A stretch of DNA of 46,562 bases from a virus. Where the stretch lies: the IMG/VR virus record IMGVR_UViG_3300006926_001567, positions 1 through 46,562 of that record; one strand, 5' to 3'. The notes under the pieces are model-generated. The model made no database searches and was not told the origin of the DNA. It saw only the letters and a program-made list of their open reading frames with translations. Both the position numbers and the translations under genes were made by a program. Below are positions 8,426-16,344 of this stretch, piece by piece (the first letter of the stretch is position 1; the number at the start of each line of letters is the position of its first letter).

Positions 8426-8778
8426 TAGGAATCGATTTACAAACAATCGAACCTATTCAAAAGATATATGATAAATGGGGTGAGAAATTTGTTAATAAAA
8501 TATTAACAGATATTGAAAAGAAAAACGCACCCAGTCCTATGACTGCTAGATATTTAACTAAATGTTGGTGTGTTAAAGAAGCATATTCTAAAGCAATAGC
8601 TTCACCTTATTTAAGATTAGATGTTAGTTATATGCATTGGAAAAAAAAAGGTGTACGTTTTCCAGTAGTACATGCTCCTGTATCTAAAGAATATAGGAGA
8701 CCGAGACAAGATGTAAGAATATCACTATCTGATACAGATGAATATGTAGTAGCAGTTTGTTATTTATGGAAATCTTAA
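8404..8778 (+). CDS. acpS-like: Holo-ACP synthase (AcpS-type phosphopantetheinyl transferase)
   Basis: 124 residues, the AcpS size. IGIDLQTIEPI (8-18) carries the Mg-binding D11; ARYLTKCWCVKEAYSKAI (48-65) carries E59 and K63, matching the family's RxxxxRWaxKEAxxKA. The C-terminal SLSDTDEYVVAV matches the ISDT-E-A strand. It transfers the phosphopantetheine arm from CoA to the Ser of an ACP, most simply the phage ACP at 6548. Carrying both the carrier and its activator suggests the pathway is made independent of host ACP specificity. The start lies inside the upstream gene, and no clear ribosome site is seen, so coupled translation is likely. Confidence 0.9.
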   Translation: MSARENLIGIDLQTIEPIQKIYDKWGEKFVNKILTDIEKKNAPSPMTARYLTKCWCVKEAYSKAIASPYLRLDVSYMHWKKKGVRFPVVHAPVSKEYRRPRQDVRISLSDTDEYVVAVCYLWKS

Positions 8779-9491
8779 ACAAATATGGTTCTTTAACTAT
8801 TAATATAATTTGTCATTTAGCTATTATACCCGCAATAATTTATGGTGAATGGTGGATGTTATTGTGTAGTTTTATATGGTGGCAATTTATTCATATAACT
8901 GCTGTTACAAGTGGTTATCATAGATATTGGACTCATAATAGTTTTAAGATCGGTAAGTGGTATGAAATTTATAGTCAACTTTTTGGATTATTTGGAAATC
9001 CTGGCCCCGCATTAATATGGATAGGGGTTCATAGGGCTCATCATAAGTATAGTGATACAGAGAAAGATCCACATAGTCCGAAACATAAAGGGTTTTGGAG
9101 GGTATATACAAGTATGTGGTTTCAAGCAGGATTTTGGTATATAGCACCAGAAAGAGTAGACCTTAAAGATTGGTTAAATCTTAGTAAAAATTTTAATTTA
9201 AAATGGTTTTATAATAATTATTTTAAATTACATGCATTAATTGTATTAACATTTTTATTAATAGATCCTTTATTGTTATTATTTGGATATTGTCTTCCTA
9301 TTGTATTTGCAAATCAAGCCTATGGTCTTGTAAATGCTTACTTACATAGACATGGAGAGCCTTCTAATAATTTATTGATAGCATTGATAACAGGTGGAGA
9401 GGGATGGCACCTGAATCATCATAATGATGAGAAGAATTATCGTTTTGGTAAAATTGATCCCGGTGCAAGATTTATATGTCTCATCAAATAG
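8766..9491 (+). CDS. Membrane fatty acid desaturase 1
   Basis: I use ATG 8766; an in-frame TTG at 8757 is possible. The 241-residue protein has the three His boxes of delta-9-type acyl-CoA/lipid desaturases: H52RYWTH57, H89RAHH93 and H215LNHH219 in GGEGWHLNHH. Hydrophobic stretches at about 10-40, 68-90 and 155-190 give the membrane anchors. These di-iron enzymes insert double bonds (or triple bonds, epoxides, hydroxyls) in acyl chains and need electrons from a ferredoxin, rubredoxin or cytochrome b5 that is not encoded nearby. It is the first of three desaturase genes in a row. Length is shorter than most bacterial delta-9 enzymes (about 300). Confidence 0.92.
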   Translation: MEILNKYGSLTINIICHLAIIPAIIYGEWWMLLCSFIWWQFIHITAVTSGYHRYWTHNSFKIGKWYEIYSQLFGLFGNPGPALIWIGVHRAHHKYSDTEKDPHSPKHKGFWRVYTSMWFQAGFWYIAPERVDLKDWLNLSKNFNLKWFYNNYFKLHALIVLTFLLIDPLLLLFGYCLPIVFANQAYGLVNAYLHRHGEPSNNLLIALITGGEGWHLNHHNDEKNYRFGKIDPGARFICLIK

Positions 9492-10222
9492 GTGTAAGAA
9501 TACTTTTGATATTGAATCATATTTTAGCAGTAATAGGAATTATATATTCTTCATTGTCGTGGTATCTATGGATTCCCGTTGGATTTTTATTGTTTGGTAA
9601 ATTTGGAAGTGAAATAGGAAATCATAGATATGTTGCACATAAATCTTTTGAAACGGGCCCAATAAGACATTTTTTGTTATCAACGATGGGTATTTTTAAT
9701 TGTTATGGTTCGCCCATTTCGTGGGTTATAGCACATAGGGCTCATCATTTGTTTTCTGATGAAGCGTTAGACCCACATTCACCTCATATTATTCCTTGGT
9801 GGAGAGTTTGGCTAACTTTGTGGCAAAAAGTAAATTTGCCTATAAAACACTATGCTGATTTATTAAAAAGTCCAATTTATAAAAATGGACACAAATATTA
9901 TTTTTTGATCATAGGTATAACTTTTTTATTATTATCATTAATAGATTGGAGATTACCTGTATTTCTTATTAGTATACCGAGTGTGGGAGTCATACACGGA
10001 GCGGCATTAGTAAATGTCGTATGTCATAAATGGGGTTATCGTAATTTTGAAACTTCAGATAAAAGTACAAATAATTGGTGGGTAAATGATTTAACACTAG
10101 GTAGTGGTTTACATAATAATCATCATCATGATCCCGATAATTGGGATGAAAACGTAACAGGAAAAGAAAGGGATTATTGTGGGAAATTTATTAAAAGATT
10201 CCTCTTGGTGGAGAGAATATAA
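9476..10222 (+). CDS. Membrane fatty acid desaturase 2
   Basis: 248 residues with H50RYVAH55, H87RAHH91 and LHNNHHH near the C terminus. TM-like stretches surround the boxes as in desaturase 1. Identity with desaturase 3 is strong around WGYRNF(E/D)T(S/T)DKSTNN and extends to the DNA level, so these two share a more recent ancestor than either does with desaturase 1. It overlaps the upstream gene by 16 bases and the next by 44. A divergent pair of desaturases acting in series on one chain is a pattern known from polyunsaturated and acetylenic lipid pathways; regiochemistry cannot be told here. Confidence 0.92.
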   Translation: MSHQIGVRILLILNHILAVIGIIYSSLSWYLWIPVGFLLFGKFGSEIGNHRYVAHKSFETGPIRHFLLSTMGIFNCYGSPISWVIAHRAHHLFSDEALDPHSPHIIPWWRVWLTLWQKVNLPIKHYADLLKSPIYKNGHKYYFLIIGITFLLLSLIDWRLPVFLISIPSVGVIHGAALVNVVCHKWGYRNFETSDKSTNNWWVNDLTLGSGLHNNHHHDPDNWDENVTGKERDYCGKFIKRFLLVERI

Positions 10223-10979
10223 TAATTCATGGCAGTCATATTTTACTTTCATGATTTTATTTCATATTGTGTCGGTAATAGGATTGGTTTATAGTCCATT
10301 GCATTGGCTGTGGTTAACTCTTATTGGGGTTATATTGTTTCGGCATATAGGGGGAGAAATTGGTGCTCATAGATATTTTTGTCATACACAATTTGAGGCA
10401 AAGCCTTGGGCTCATAAATTTATGGCTATATGTGGACTATTCATATTTCAAGGAACACATTTTCCGTGGGTAGCATTTCATAGAAGACATCATGAAAAAT
10501 CGGACACGCCAGAGGATCCGCATTCTCCTCACTATTTAAGTCCTGTTGATGTGTGGTTTACTAACTGGAGACAGGAAATATATGAACATAGACTGTATGC
10601 TGATTTAGTGAAAGATCCTTTCTTAAAATTATTGCATAGAAATTATTTAATTATAGTTGTTCCGCCACTTATTTTAACTGCACTAATTGATTGGAGAATA
10701 CCTGTTTTCTTTTTTGCATTACCTAGTATTATAACACTTCATAGTGGAGGATTAACTAATACTATAGGACACATGTGGGGATATCGTAATTTTGATACTA
10801 CAGATAAAAGTACAAACAATACACTTGGACAATGGTTATTTGGTTTTCCTGGAGCAATGCTTCATAATAACCATCATGCTTTTCCAGATGAATATAATTA
10901 CAAAATGTCTGAAAAATGGTATGAAACAGATTTTTTAAATGTCTTTATTATAGAAAACCTTTTAATGAAACGAGTATAA
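10179..10979 (+). CDS. Membrane fatty acid desaturase 3 (GTG start)
   Basis: 266 residues from GTG 10179, chosen because AAGAAAGGGA lies six bases upstream; the next in-frame ATG (10251) has no ribosome site and would trim the first membrane helix. His boxes are H64RYFCH69, HRRHH and LHNNHH. The central HRRHH differs from HRAHH in the other two. Related closely to desaturase 2, including the WGYRNFDTTDKSTNN segment. The last part ends in a basic MKRV tail. Like its neighbours it should sit in the host inner membrane and draw electrons from a host carrier. Confidence 0.9.
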   Translation: MGNLLKDSSWWREYNNSWQSYFTFMILFHIVSVIGLVYSPLHWLWLTLIGVILFRHIGGEIGAHRYFCHTQFEAKPWAHKFMAICGLFIFQGTHFPWVAFHRRHHEKSDTPEDPHSPHYLSPVDVWFTNWRQEIYEHRLYADLVKDPFLKLLHRNYLIIVVPPLILTALIDWRIPVFFFALPSIITLHSGGLTNTIGHMWGYRNFDTTDKSTNNTLGQWLFGFPGAMLHNNHHAFPDEYNYKMSEKWYETDFLNVFIIENLLMKRV

Positions 10980-10981
10980 TT

Positions 10982-11896
10982 ATGTACACACCACTAGTAA
11001 ATCAAAATTCTTCAACGTTTGATGTTGATATAATACGAGCTTTTCGTGATGCTGGACATTGTTTAATAACGAATCCATTTCCTCATCATGTAACTATAAT
11101 GAATCATTTAAGATCACAATTAGATAAGGTGTTTGAAAGTGAAAATTCAGCTAAACAAAGTGAGCCTTGGCAAAATGAAAATTTAGAAAGAATCTTTAAT
11201 CCAAATGCAAAGCCAGTAACAGACGGTTTCGACTTTCCAGAAGACCTCCGTAAATTATGTGATGTTGTATATAAAGCATCTCGACAATTAGGAATGAAAG
11301 TTTTACGGTCTTTTGATTTAGAATTTGGTACAAATTTAATAGAGTGTCATACCCCAAAAATAGGAGCGATAGAAGATGGGGCAAGCATGGTTTTAATTAA
11401 ATATTTGGACATATCAAAGGATTATCAAAGAATGCGGGACCATTGTGATATTGGCACAATAACTATATTACATGTTCTTGATGATACAAAGGATTTAGAA
11501 GTAAGAACTAGTAGAGACAAGGAGGATTGGATAACTGTTCCTTTTGTTCCTAATTCGGTTGCTATAAATGTTGGAGAAACATTACAATCTTGGATAAATG
11601 ATGAAATAACAGCCGTTCCTCATCGAGTAGTCAATAAACACAATAAACGCAGATATTCGATGCCTATTTTTATGGGAGTGGGCACTGGTGGGCCAATGCC
11701 GGAACATGTTCACAAAACCAGAAATTATCTTAGAAGAATAGAACAAGAAACTCAAGGAAAGGGGACCTGTTTAACAAATGATGCCGCTAATGATGTAGTC
11801 AAAGTCAAAGAAACCGGAAGCTATAGAAGCGGGTTACCTGCGGATGCATCCTTAGAAGATCGCCGTGCAGAGCATGAAAAATTATATGGTAATTAG
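10982..11896 (+). CDS. 2OG-Fe(II) oxygenase, isopenicillin N synthase-like (tandem copy A)
   Basis: 304 residues. H154-x-D156 and H214 form the iron site and R224-x-S226 the 2-oxoglutarate clamp; INVGETLQSWINDEITAVPHRVVN is the family's C-terminal jelly-roll strand pair (residues 196-218). The N-terminal third, with FDVDIIRAFRDAGHCLI, fits the DIOX_N part of the family. It is followed by a near copy at 11874, with long runs of identical codons, so a recent tandem duplication is clear. A polar C-terminal extension of about 60 residues has no recognised role. No strong ribosome site is seen two bases after the desaturase stop. Reaction type is likely hydroxylation, desaturation or ring closure; substrate unknown. 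Confidence 0.87.
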   Translation: MYTPLVNQNSSTFDVDIIRAFRDAGHCLITNPFPHHVTIMNHLRSQLDKVFESENSAKQSEPWQNENLERIFNPNAKPVTDGFDFPEDLRKLCDVVYKASRQLGMKVLRSFDLEFGTNLIECHTPKIGAIEDGASMVLIKYLDISKDYQRMRDHCDIGTITILHVLDDTKDLEVRTSRDKEDWITVPFVPNSVAINVGETLQSWINDEITAVPHRVVNKHNKRRYSMPIFMGVGTGGPMPEHVHKTRNYLRRIEQETQGKGTCLTNDAANDVVKVKETGSYRSGLPADASLEDRRAEHEKLYGN

Positions 11897-12839
11897 AAGA
11901 GATTCCCCAACATTTGATTCGGATATAATAAGCTCCTTTAAAGAGACTGGACAATGTTTAATATCAGAGCCATTTCCTCATTATATAACTATAATGAATC
12001 ATATAAGGTCACGATTAGATGGAGTGTTTGAAAATAAGTATTCTATTAAAGCAGATGAGCCTTGGCATAATGAAACCACAGAGAGAATTTTTAATCCTCA
12101 TCTGTTTCCAATGAATCCAAAAGTTTTGGATTCTGTCTTTCCAGAAGACCTTCATAAATTGTGTGGTGTTGTATATAAAGCATCTCGACAATTAGGAATG
12201 ATGGTTCTACGATCTTTTGATTTAGAATTTGGTACGAATTTAATAGAATGTCATACCCCAACGGAAACTGTAAAGGATGGATCTCATATGGTTTTAATTA
12301 AATACTTGGAAAAGCCATCAATAGCAGATAGTAGAATGAAACATCATTGTGATATTGGCACAATAACTATATTACATGTTTTTGATGAAACAGAGGATTT
12401 AGAAATAAGAACTGATAAAGAATCTTCTAATTGGACAACAGCTTCTTTTGCTCCCGCGGTTGTTATAAATGTTGGAGAAACATTACAGGCTTGGTTGAAT
12501 AATAAAATATCAGCAGTTCCTCATCGAGTAGTTAATAAACATAATAAACGCAGATATACGATGCCTATTTTTATGGCTCCGGGAGGTGGGGCGCCTTTAC
12601 CCGAGCATGTTTTAGAACATAGAGATTATCAAAAAAGAATAGAACAAGATGTTCATGAGGATCCAAATGTAGGAGAATTTATTAAGAGTTTGTCAAGTGA
12701 ACAATTACAACAACTTTACGTGGTCATTAGCTCAATTCCACAAGAAGATCCAGACGATATTTACATACCCGTGTCCCTGAATATCGCTAAAAAATATCAC
12801 TATCTTCAAAAATTATTTGAAAAGGAAATGATCAAATGA
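11874..12839 (+). CDS. 2OG-Fe(II) oxygenase, isopenicillin N synthase-like (tandem copy B)
   Basis: I choose ATG 11874 because it gives an N terminus aligned with copy A; GTG 11865 and ATG 11886 are also in frame. 321 residues, with iron ligands H158, D160 and H217. The co-substrate motif is R227-Y-T229, Thr replacing the usual Ser seen in copy A, a mild change. Shared runs such as YKASRQLGM-VLRSFDLEFG and HCDIGTITILHV leave no doubt about duplication. The C-terminal tail differs from copy A: a helical SLSSEQLQQLYVVISS stretch and a basic end. Divergence of tails with conserved cores suggests two related substrates or successive steps. It overlaps the next gene by ATGA. Confidence 0.87.
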   Translation: MKNYMVIRRDSPTFDSDIISSFKETGQCLISEPFPHYITIMNHIRSRLDGVFENKYSIKADEPWHNETTERIFNPHLFPMNPKVLDSVFPEDLHKLCGVVYKASRQLGMMVLRSFDLEFGTNLIECHTPTETVKDGSHMVLIKYLEKPSIADSRMKHHCDIGTITILHVFDETEDLEIRTDKESSNWTTASFAPAVVINVGETLQAWLNNKISAVPHRVVNKHNKRRYTMPIFMAPGGGAPLPEHVLEHRDYQKRIEQDVHEDPNVGEFIKSLSSEQLQQLYVVISSIPQEDPDDIYIPVSLNIAKKYHYLQKLFEKEMIK

Positions 12840-13960
12840 AAACTAGTAAAATACCCGGACTCGGTGATTATGGCCGATTTATAGATGATGTATCATTAGC
12901 AGAAATGTCTGATAATGATTGGATAGAATTGGGGAAAGAACATCTTACTGATTTAGTAACAATCATTAGAAATGTTGATATTCATCCCAATGAATTTGAA
13001 CGAAAAATGCTTCTTTGGGGTGATCCTTTTATTTTAGATGGTTATAGAATTAGAAAAAAATATAAAGAGAAATTAGGAATAAGTAATTTCTACAGTTTAT
13101 TTAAGCGTAATCTCATAGAAGATGTAGATCGAAAACATACAGAAGATTTAGCTTGGATGGGTGCTGGAGGAGATGAATTTATAGGTGAAAAGATTCCTTG
13201 GAAATCTCAATTACACCGTATATCTGGTATAAAAGAAAATGGAAAAGCTATAGGGATGTTTGATAAAGGAGAATTGCTTTGGCACTCTAATGAGCCGGGA
13301 TCTATTGTATTTAATCCAGGAATTGCTTTAATGGGTGTTAAAGGAATGGTTGGTACTTCTACTGGATTTGTTACTACCGCAACTTGGTATGATAAACAGA
13401 CCGATTCATATAAACGAGAGTTGGATGATATGACTATCAAGTTTGTGTGGGGCGGGTATGGAGAGGGGAAGTGGTGTAAAGATCACGATGATATATTTCA
13501 TTGGAATCAAGTATTTGATCCTATTGAACTACCTTTAGTCATCACAAGTCCCGGTGGTGTTAAAGGATTGCATTATGCCCCTTATGCAGTAGAAAAGACA
13601 GAGTTTACCAAACAATTAGATAAAGAACTTTTCATTGAAGAAAATATATATCACCATAAATATCAGCAAAATAATGATATATGTATTTTTGATAATTCTA
13701 TAACCTTACATAATAGAATAGGTCCTGTAGATGAACGAGTAGGATATCGTACACCATGTAATTATTGTCATTTAATTCCTGAAGGATATAACTATTATTC
13801 TCAAGAACCTTATAAAACACAATTTACAGAAACACGTAAAGATATACAAAATACTCTTAATTTACAATCCCGTGTGGAAGATAATATGGTTTATGAAAAA
13901 TTTATAAAGCCTATGATACCTGAAAGAGAATGGAAGAACAACGATTTAGTGAGGAAATAG
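12836..13960 (+). CDS. TauD/TfdA-like dioxygenase with altered iron-binding motif
   Basis: 374 residues. LLWHSNEPGS at 147-156 is where the family has WH-x-D; here H150 is followed by S151 and N152, with E153 next. The context after it (P-G-ALMG...TGFVTTATWYD) and the distal ICIFDNSITLH292NR with R305 in GYRTP are normal for the family. The carboxylate ligand at H+2 is therefore Asn unless E153 takes over. In known Fe/2OG halogenases this position is Ala or Gly, leaving room for halide, so unusual chemistry or a loss of activity are both possible. It overlaps the upstream gene by ATGA and the Rieske gene by 31 bases. Family assignment is good, activity is uncertain. Confidence 0.78.
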   Translation: MKTSKIPGLGDYGRFIDDVSLAEMSDNDWIELGKEHLTDLVTIIRNVDIHPNEFERKMLLWGDPFILDGYRIRKKYKEKLGISNFYSLFKRNLIEDVDRKHTEDLAWMGAGGDEFIGEKIPWKSQLHRISGIKENGKAIGMFDKGELLWHSNEPGSIVFNPGIALMGVKGMVGTSTGFVTTATWYDKQTDSYKRELDDMTIKFVWGGYGEGKWCKDHDDIFHWNQVFDPIELPLVITSPGGVKGLHYAPYAVEKTEFTKQLDKELFIEENIYHHKYQQNNDICIFDNSITLHNRIGPVDERVGYRTPCNYCHLIPEGYNYYSQEPYKTQFTETRKDIQNTLNLQSRVEDNMVYEKFIKPMIPEREWKNNDLVRK

Positions 13961-14841
13961 AAAAAATATTCTTAAAAGGAATGTTTGTTGATTCTGGATA
14001 TCGATTTTCGCAAAAGAATGATTATCATAGTTTTCTTGTCGGAAAATATCCTATTGTTGTAAGAGATGATGCGGTTTATGATAATGTTTGTGATCACAGA
14101 CTTGCTTTAACACACCCCCTTGGATATGGTAATCAAAAATTTATATGTGGTTATCATGGAATAGATCAATCACACGCAAAACAATATCCTCATTACAGAT
14201 ATAAAAATTTATTGTTTATGGGTGAACGTGATCCTTTAGTAATTTCTTTGTTAGATAAATATAATTATAAAGCAGATAATCATTTTTTACATTATGAATT
14301 AACATTTAAAGCAAATTGGAAATTATTTGTAGAAAATGTTATTGATATTCTTCATGTGCCTTATGTTCATGCGGCTTCTAAAAACCTTCTATCACCTTTC
14401 CTGTCCTTAGATCAAAGTCTTACTCCAGAACACATAAGATATGGTAAACATTCTGTAGAAAGAATAACTAAAGAACCCTCTAAACGATATAAAAAATATA
14501 TTGACGAATGGAAATGGGAAAACATTTATATTTTTCCTAATTTGTTTATATCTAATGTTTCGAATGTTGTAACATTTATTGCTTATTTTATTCCTGAAAA
14601 ATATAATGAAGTAACTGTAATATATGAAGGATTTTTTAATAAAGAGGGCATGGATAAACGAATAACAGATGTTATAAAAAAGAGTGCAGAAAACTTTGTG
14701 CCAACTATTTTATTAGAAGATAAACCGTTCATAGAAGGTTGTTGGCAAGGAATATTGTCTGGACAAACTAAATATTCATTAGTAAAGGGGAAAGAAATAC
14801 GGCAAAGATGGTTTTTGGAGAATTTTAAATGCCTCAAGTAG
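13930..14841 (+). CDS. Rieske-type non-haem iron oxygenase
   Basis: 303 residues. C54-x-H56 ... C73-x2-H76 is the Rieske 2Fe-2S site, and N129-WKLFVEN...D139..H142....H147 is the catalytic mononuclear iron motif (D bridging to the Rieske centre, two His ligands). Layout matches the alpha-subunit of vanillate demethylase / choline or chlorophyllide-type oxygenases, though shorter than most (about 350). No reductase or ferredoxin gene is adjacent, so host electron carriers are needed. These enzymes hydroxylate, demethylate or desaturate. It is the last recognised enzyme of the block, following the TauD-like gene with a 31-base overlap. Confidence 0.87.
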   Translation: MEEQRFSEEIEKIFLKGMFVDSGYRFSQKNDYHSFLVGKYPIVVRDDAVYDNVCDHRLALTHPLGYGNQKFICGYHGIDQSHAKQYPHYRYKNLLFMGERDPLVISLLDKYNYKADNHFLHYELTFKANWKLFVENVIDILHVPYVHAASKNLLSPFLSLDQSLTPEHIRYGKHSVERITKEPSKRYKKYIDEWKWENIYIFPNLFISNVSNVVTFIAYFIPEKYNEVTVIYEGFFNKEGMDKRITDVIKKSAENFVPTILLEDKPFIEGCWQGILSGQTKYSLVKGKEIRQRWFLENFKCLK

Positions 14842-15338
14842 GACAGGAGTTTGCGAGTATTGATATAACTCCTTTATGGAATAATTTAAATATGGATGAT
14901 GAGTTAGATGATGATACTCTTCTTATCGAACTACATTGTTTGATTATTTCCACTTCTAAGTTTAGATTTACAAGAGAAACTAAAATAGACGAATCCCAAT
15001 ATGTGGATGATACAGTAGAAGAGGGTCGAAAATATATCTATAAGCAATTTCATCCTGATCCTCGTGATTCTAAGTGGATTCATCCGAACGAAATAAGATT
15101 ATGTGCAATAATTGAAGGATATAAGAAGTTAGCACAAAAATATGGTCAGAAATATTTTGATGATTTTCTTAGAAATTTATATACATCATATCCCACTCCT
15201 GATCCGAATACTACAGTAATAGAACATTTAAATAAATTAAAAGAAGGTAGACCTCAATTTCATTTTAAGTGGGCTTATATATACGATTTTATGCATAGTA
15301 TAAATAAATATTTTGAAATAAAGGGAGAAATATTGTGA
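14829..15338 (+). CDS. Unrecognised 169-residue protein
   Basis: ATG 14829 has GGAG ahead of it and overlaps the Rieske gene by 13 bases. The product is soluble-looking and acidic in its first third. Its C-terminal FKWAYIYDFMHSINKYF recalls short segments in the 4503 and 5248 products, hinting at a common partner or domain. RKYIYKQFHPDPRDSKW and EIRLCAIIEGYKKLAQKYG are the other distinctive parts. No catalytic motif seen. Confidence 0.65.
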   Translation: MPQVGQEFASIDITPLWNNLNMDDELDDDTLLIELHCLIISTSKFRFTRETKIDESQYVDDTVEEGRKYIYKQFHPDPRDSKWIHPNEIRLCAIIEGYKKLAQKYGQKYFDDFLRNLYTSYPTPDPNTTVIEHLNKLKEGRPQFHFKWAYIYDFMHSINKYFEIKGEIL

Positions 15339-15916
15339 TCCAAGAAGAAAGAAGAAAAATATTTAAAAAGGCTTGGGTAAATTCTATTAAAAAGGACTTA
15401 TATCCTAAATATATTAATGGATCTAATGTGGCATTTAATTATTTTTATACTGAATTATCTCGATTATTATATCCGGAAAATAATATAAATGATGAATTAA
15501 CATTTGATGAATATGAAAGGTCTGGTTCCGTAAAGATACGGGCGATGAAAAATGATATGGAGGCTTTAGGTTCACCAATAATTCCTTTTCAGAATCAAAC
15601 TTTGGAAAATGTTATCAAAGGTGATCTAATTGTATTAATCATTGAAAATGAAATACTATTAAGAAAATTGGGTAGTAGAATTGTTAATTTTATTTATTTA
15701 GGTGACAATTTATTAATGGATGCATGTATGGGAAGTGTGATAAATTGGTTAGACTGGAAAGAAAACCCCGAATGGATGCCACGTTTGTTGTTTCATATTC
15801 ATGTTACAGCAGGTACAGAAAATGATATTAAGTATATGCATAAGGGAGATAAGTGGTTTCGCCCTTATGATAAAACAGACGAAGTAATTTGGAAAGATTT
15901 TTGGAGAACTGTATGA
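15335..15916 (+). CDS. Unrecognised 193-residue protein (GTG start)
   Basis: GTG 15335 is preceded by AAGGGAGA and overlaps the previous stop by four bases (GTGA). The protein looks alpha/beta with a hydrophobic middle (IKGDLIVLIIENEILLRKLG) and a Trp-rich C-terminal third (INWLDWKENPEWMPRL). HIHVTAG has His residues that could bind metal, but nothing matches a known family. It overlaps the next gene by ATGA, so it is probably translated with its neighbours. Confidence 0.65.
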   Translation: MIQEERRKIFKKAWVNSIKKDLYPKYINGSNVAFNYFYTELSRLLYPENNINDELTFDEYERSGSVKIRAMKNDMEALGSPIIPFQNQTLENVIKGDLIVLIIENEILLRKLGSRIVNFIYLGDNLLMDACMGSVINWLDWKENPEWMPRLLFHIHVTAGTENDIKYMHKGDKWFRPYDKTDEVIWKDFWRTV

Positions 15917-16284
15917 GTTTAAATGAAAGTGGTATAGAAATAGAAGCCTCATTAACTATACAAGAAGGTGATATTGAGCTTTCAGCAGATATTATTCCTA
16001 TTCCCGCTCTAGAAGATTTTGATACTATTAATTTAATGGAAGATTATTTGATTTGCTCTTTTGATTCAACATTGCATGAGACAAAAAGAGAATATAAGTA
16101 TGCGGCAAATAATGTGACACTACCATCATTAGTTTCGTGTGCGGGACAATGGGCAGAAGATTATGTGTGGTATTTCGATTTTGACGAATCTATATATGAT
16201 CAAGTTAAAACTCTTTTCGATGAGAAGGGTATAACCTATCAATTGCCAGATGAAAATGGTATGATTTTAGTAAAAACGGATTAA
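15913..16284 (+). CDS. Unrecognised acidic 123-residue protein
   Basis: ATG 15913 is chosen over TTG 15889 because GGAG precedes it and it overlaps the upstream stop by ATGA. The product is strongly acidic (many Asp/Glu), with a beta-rich first half. VWYFDFDESIYDQ is its most distinctive part. It ends 60 bases before the head module and is the last gene of the accessory block. Function unknown. Confidence 0.62.
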   Translation: MSLNESGIEIEASLTIQEGDIELSADIIPIPALEDFDTINLMEDYLICSFDSTLHETKREYKYAANNVTLPSLVSCAGQWAEDYVWYFDFDESIYDQVKTLFDEKGITYQLPDENGMILVKTD

Positions 16285-16302
16285 TATAAAAGATATAAAT
16301 CA

Positions 16303-16310
16303 TATAAATA
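16303..16310 (+). promoter_or_regulatory. T4-type late promoter
   Basis: TATAAATA, the T4 late promoter element read by gp55 with host RNA polymerase and gp45, lies in the 60-base gap before the head genes. By the T4 spacing, transcription would start near 16316, about 29 bases ahead of the ATG at 16345. The phage encodes gp55 and gp45, so the site is usable. Confidence 0.7.
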
Positions 16311-16344
16311 TAAATTAGATATCGAAATTTAACACTAGAGGCCC

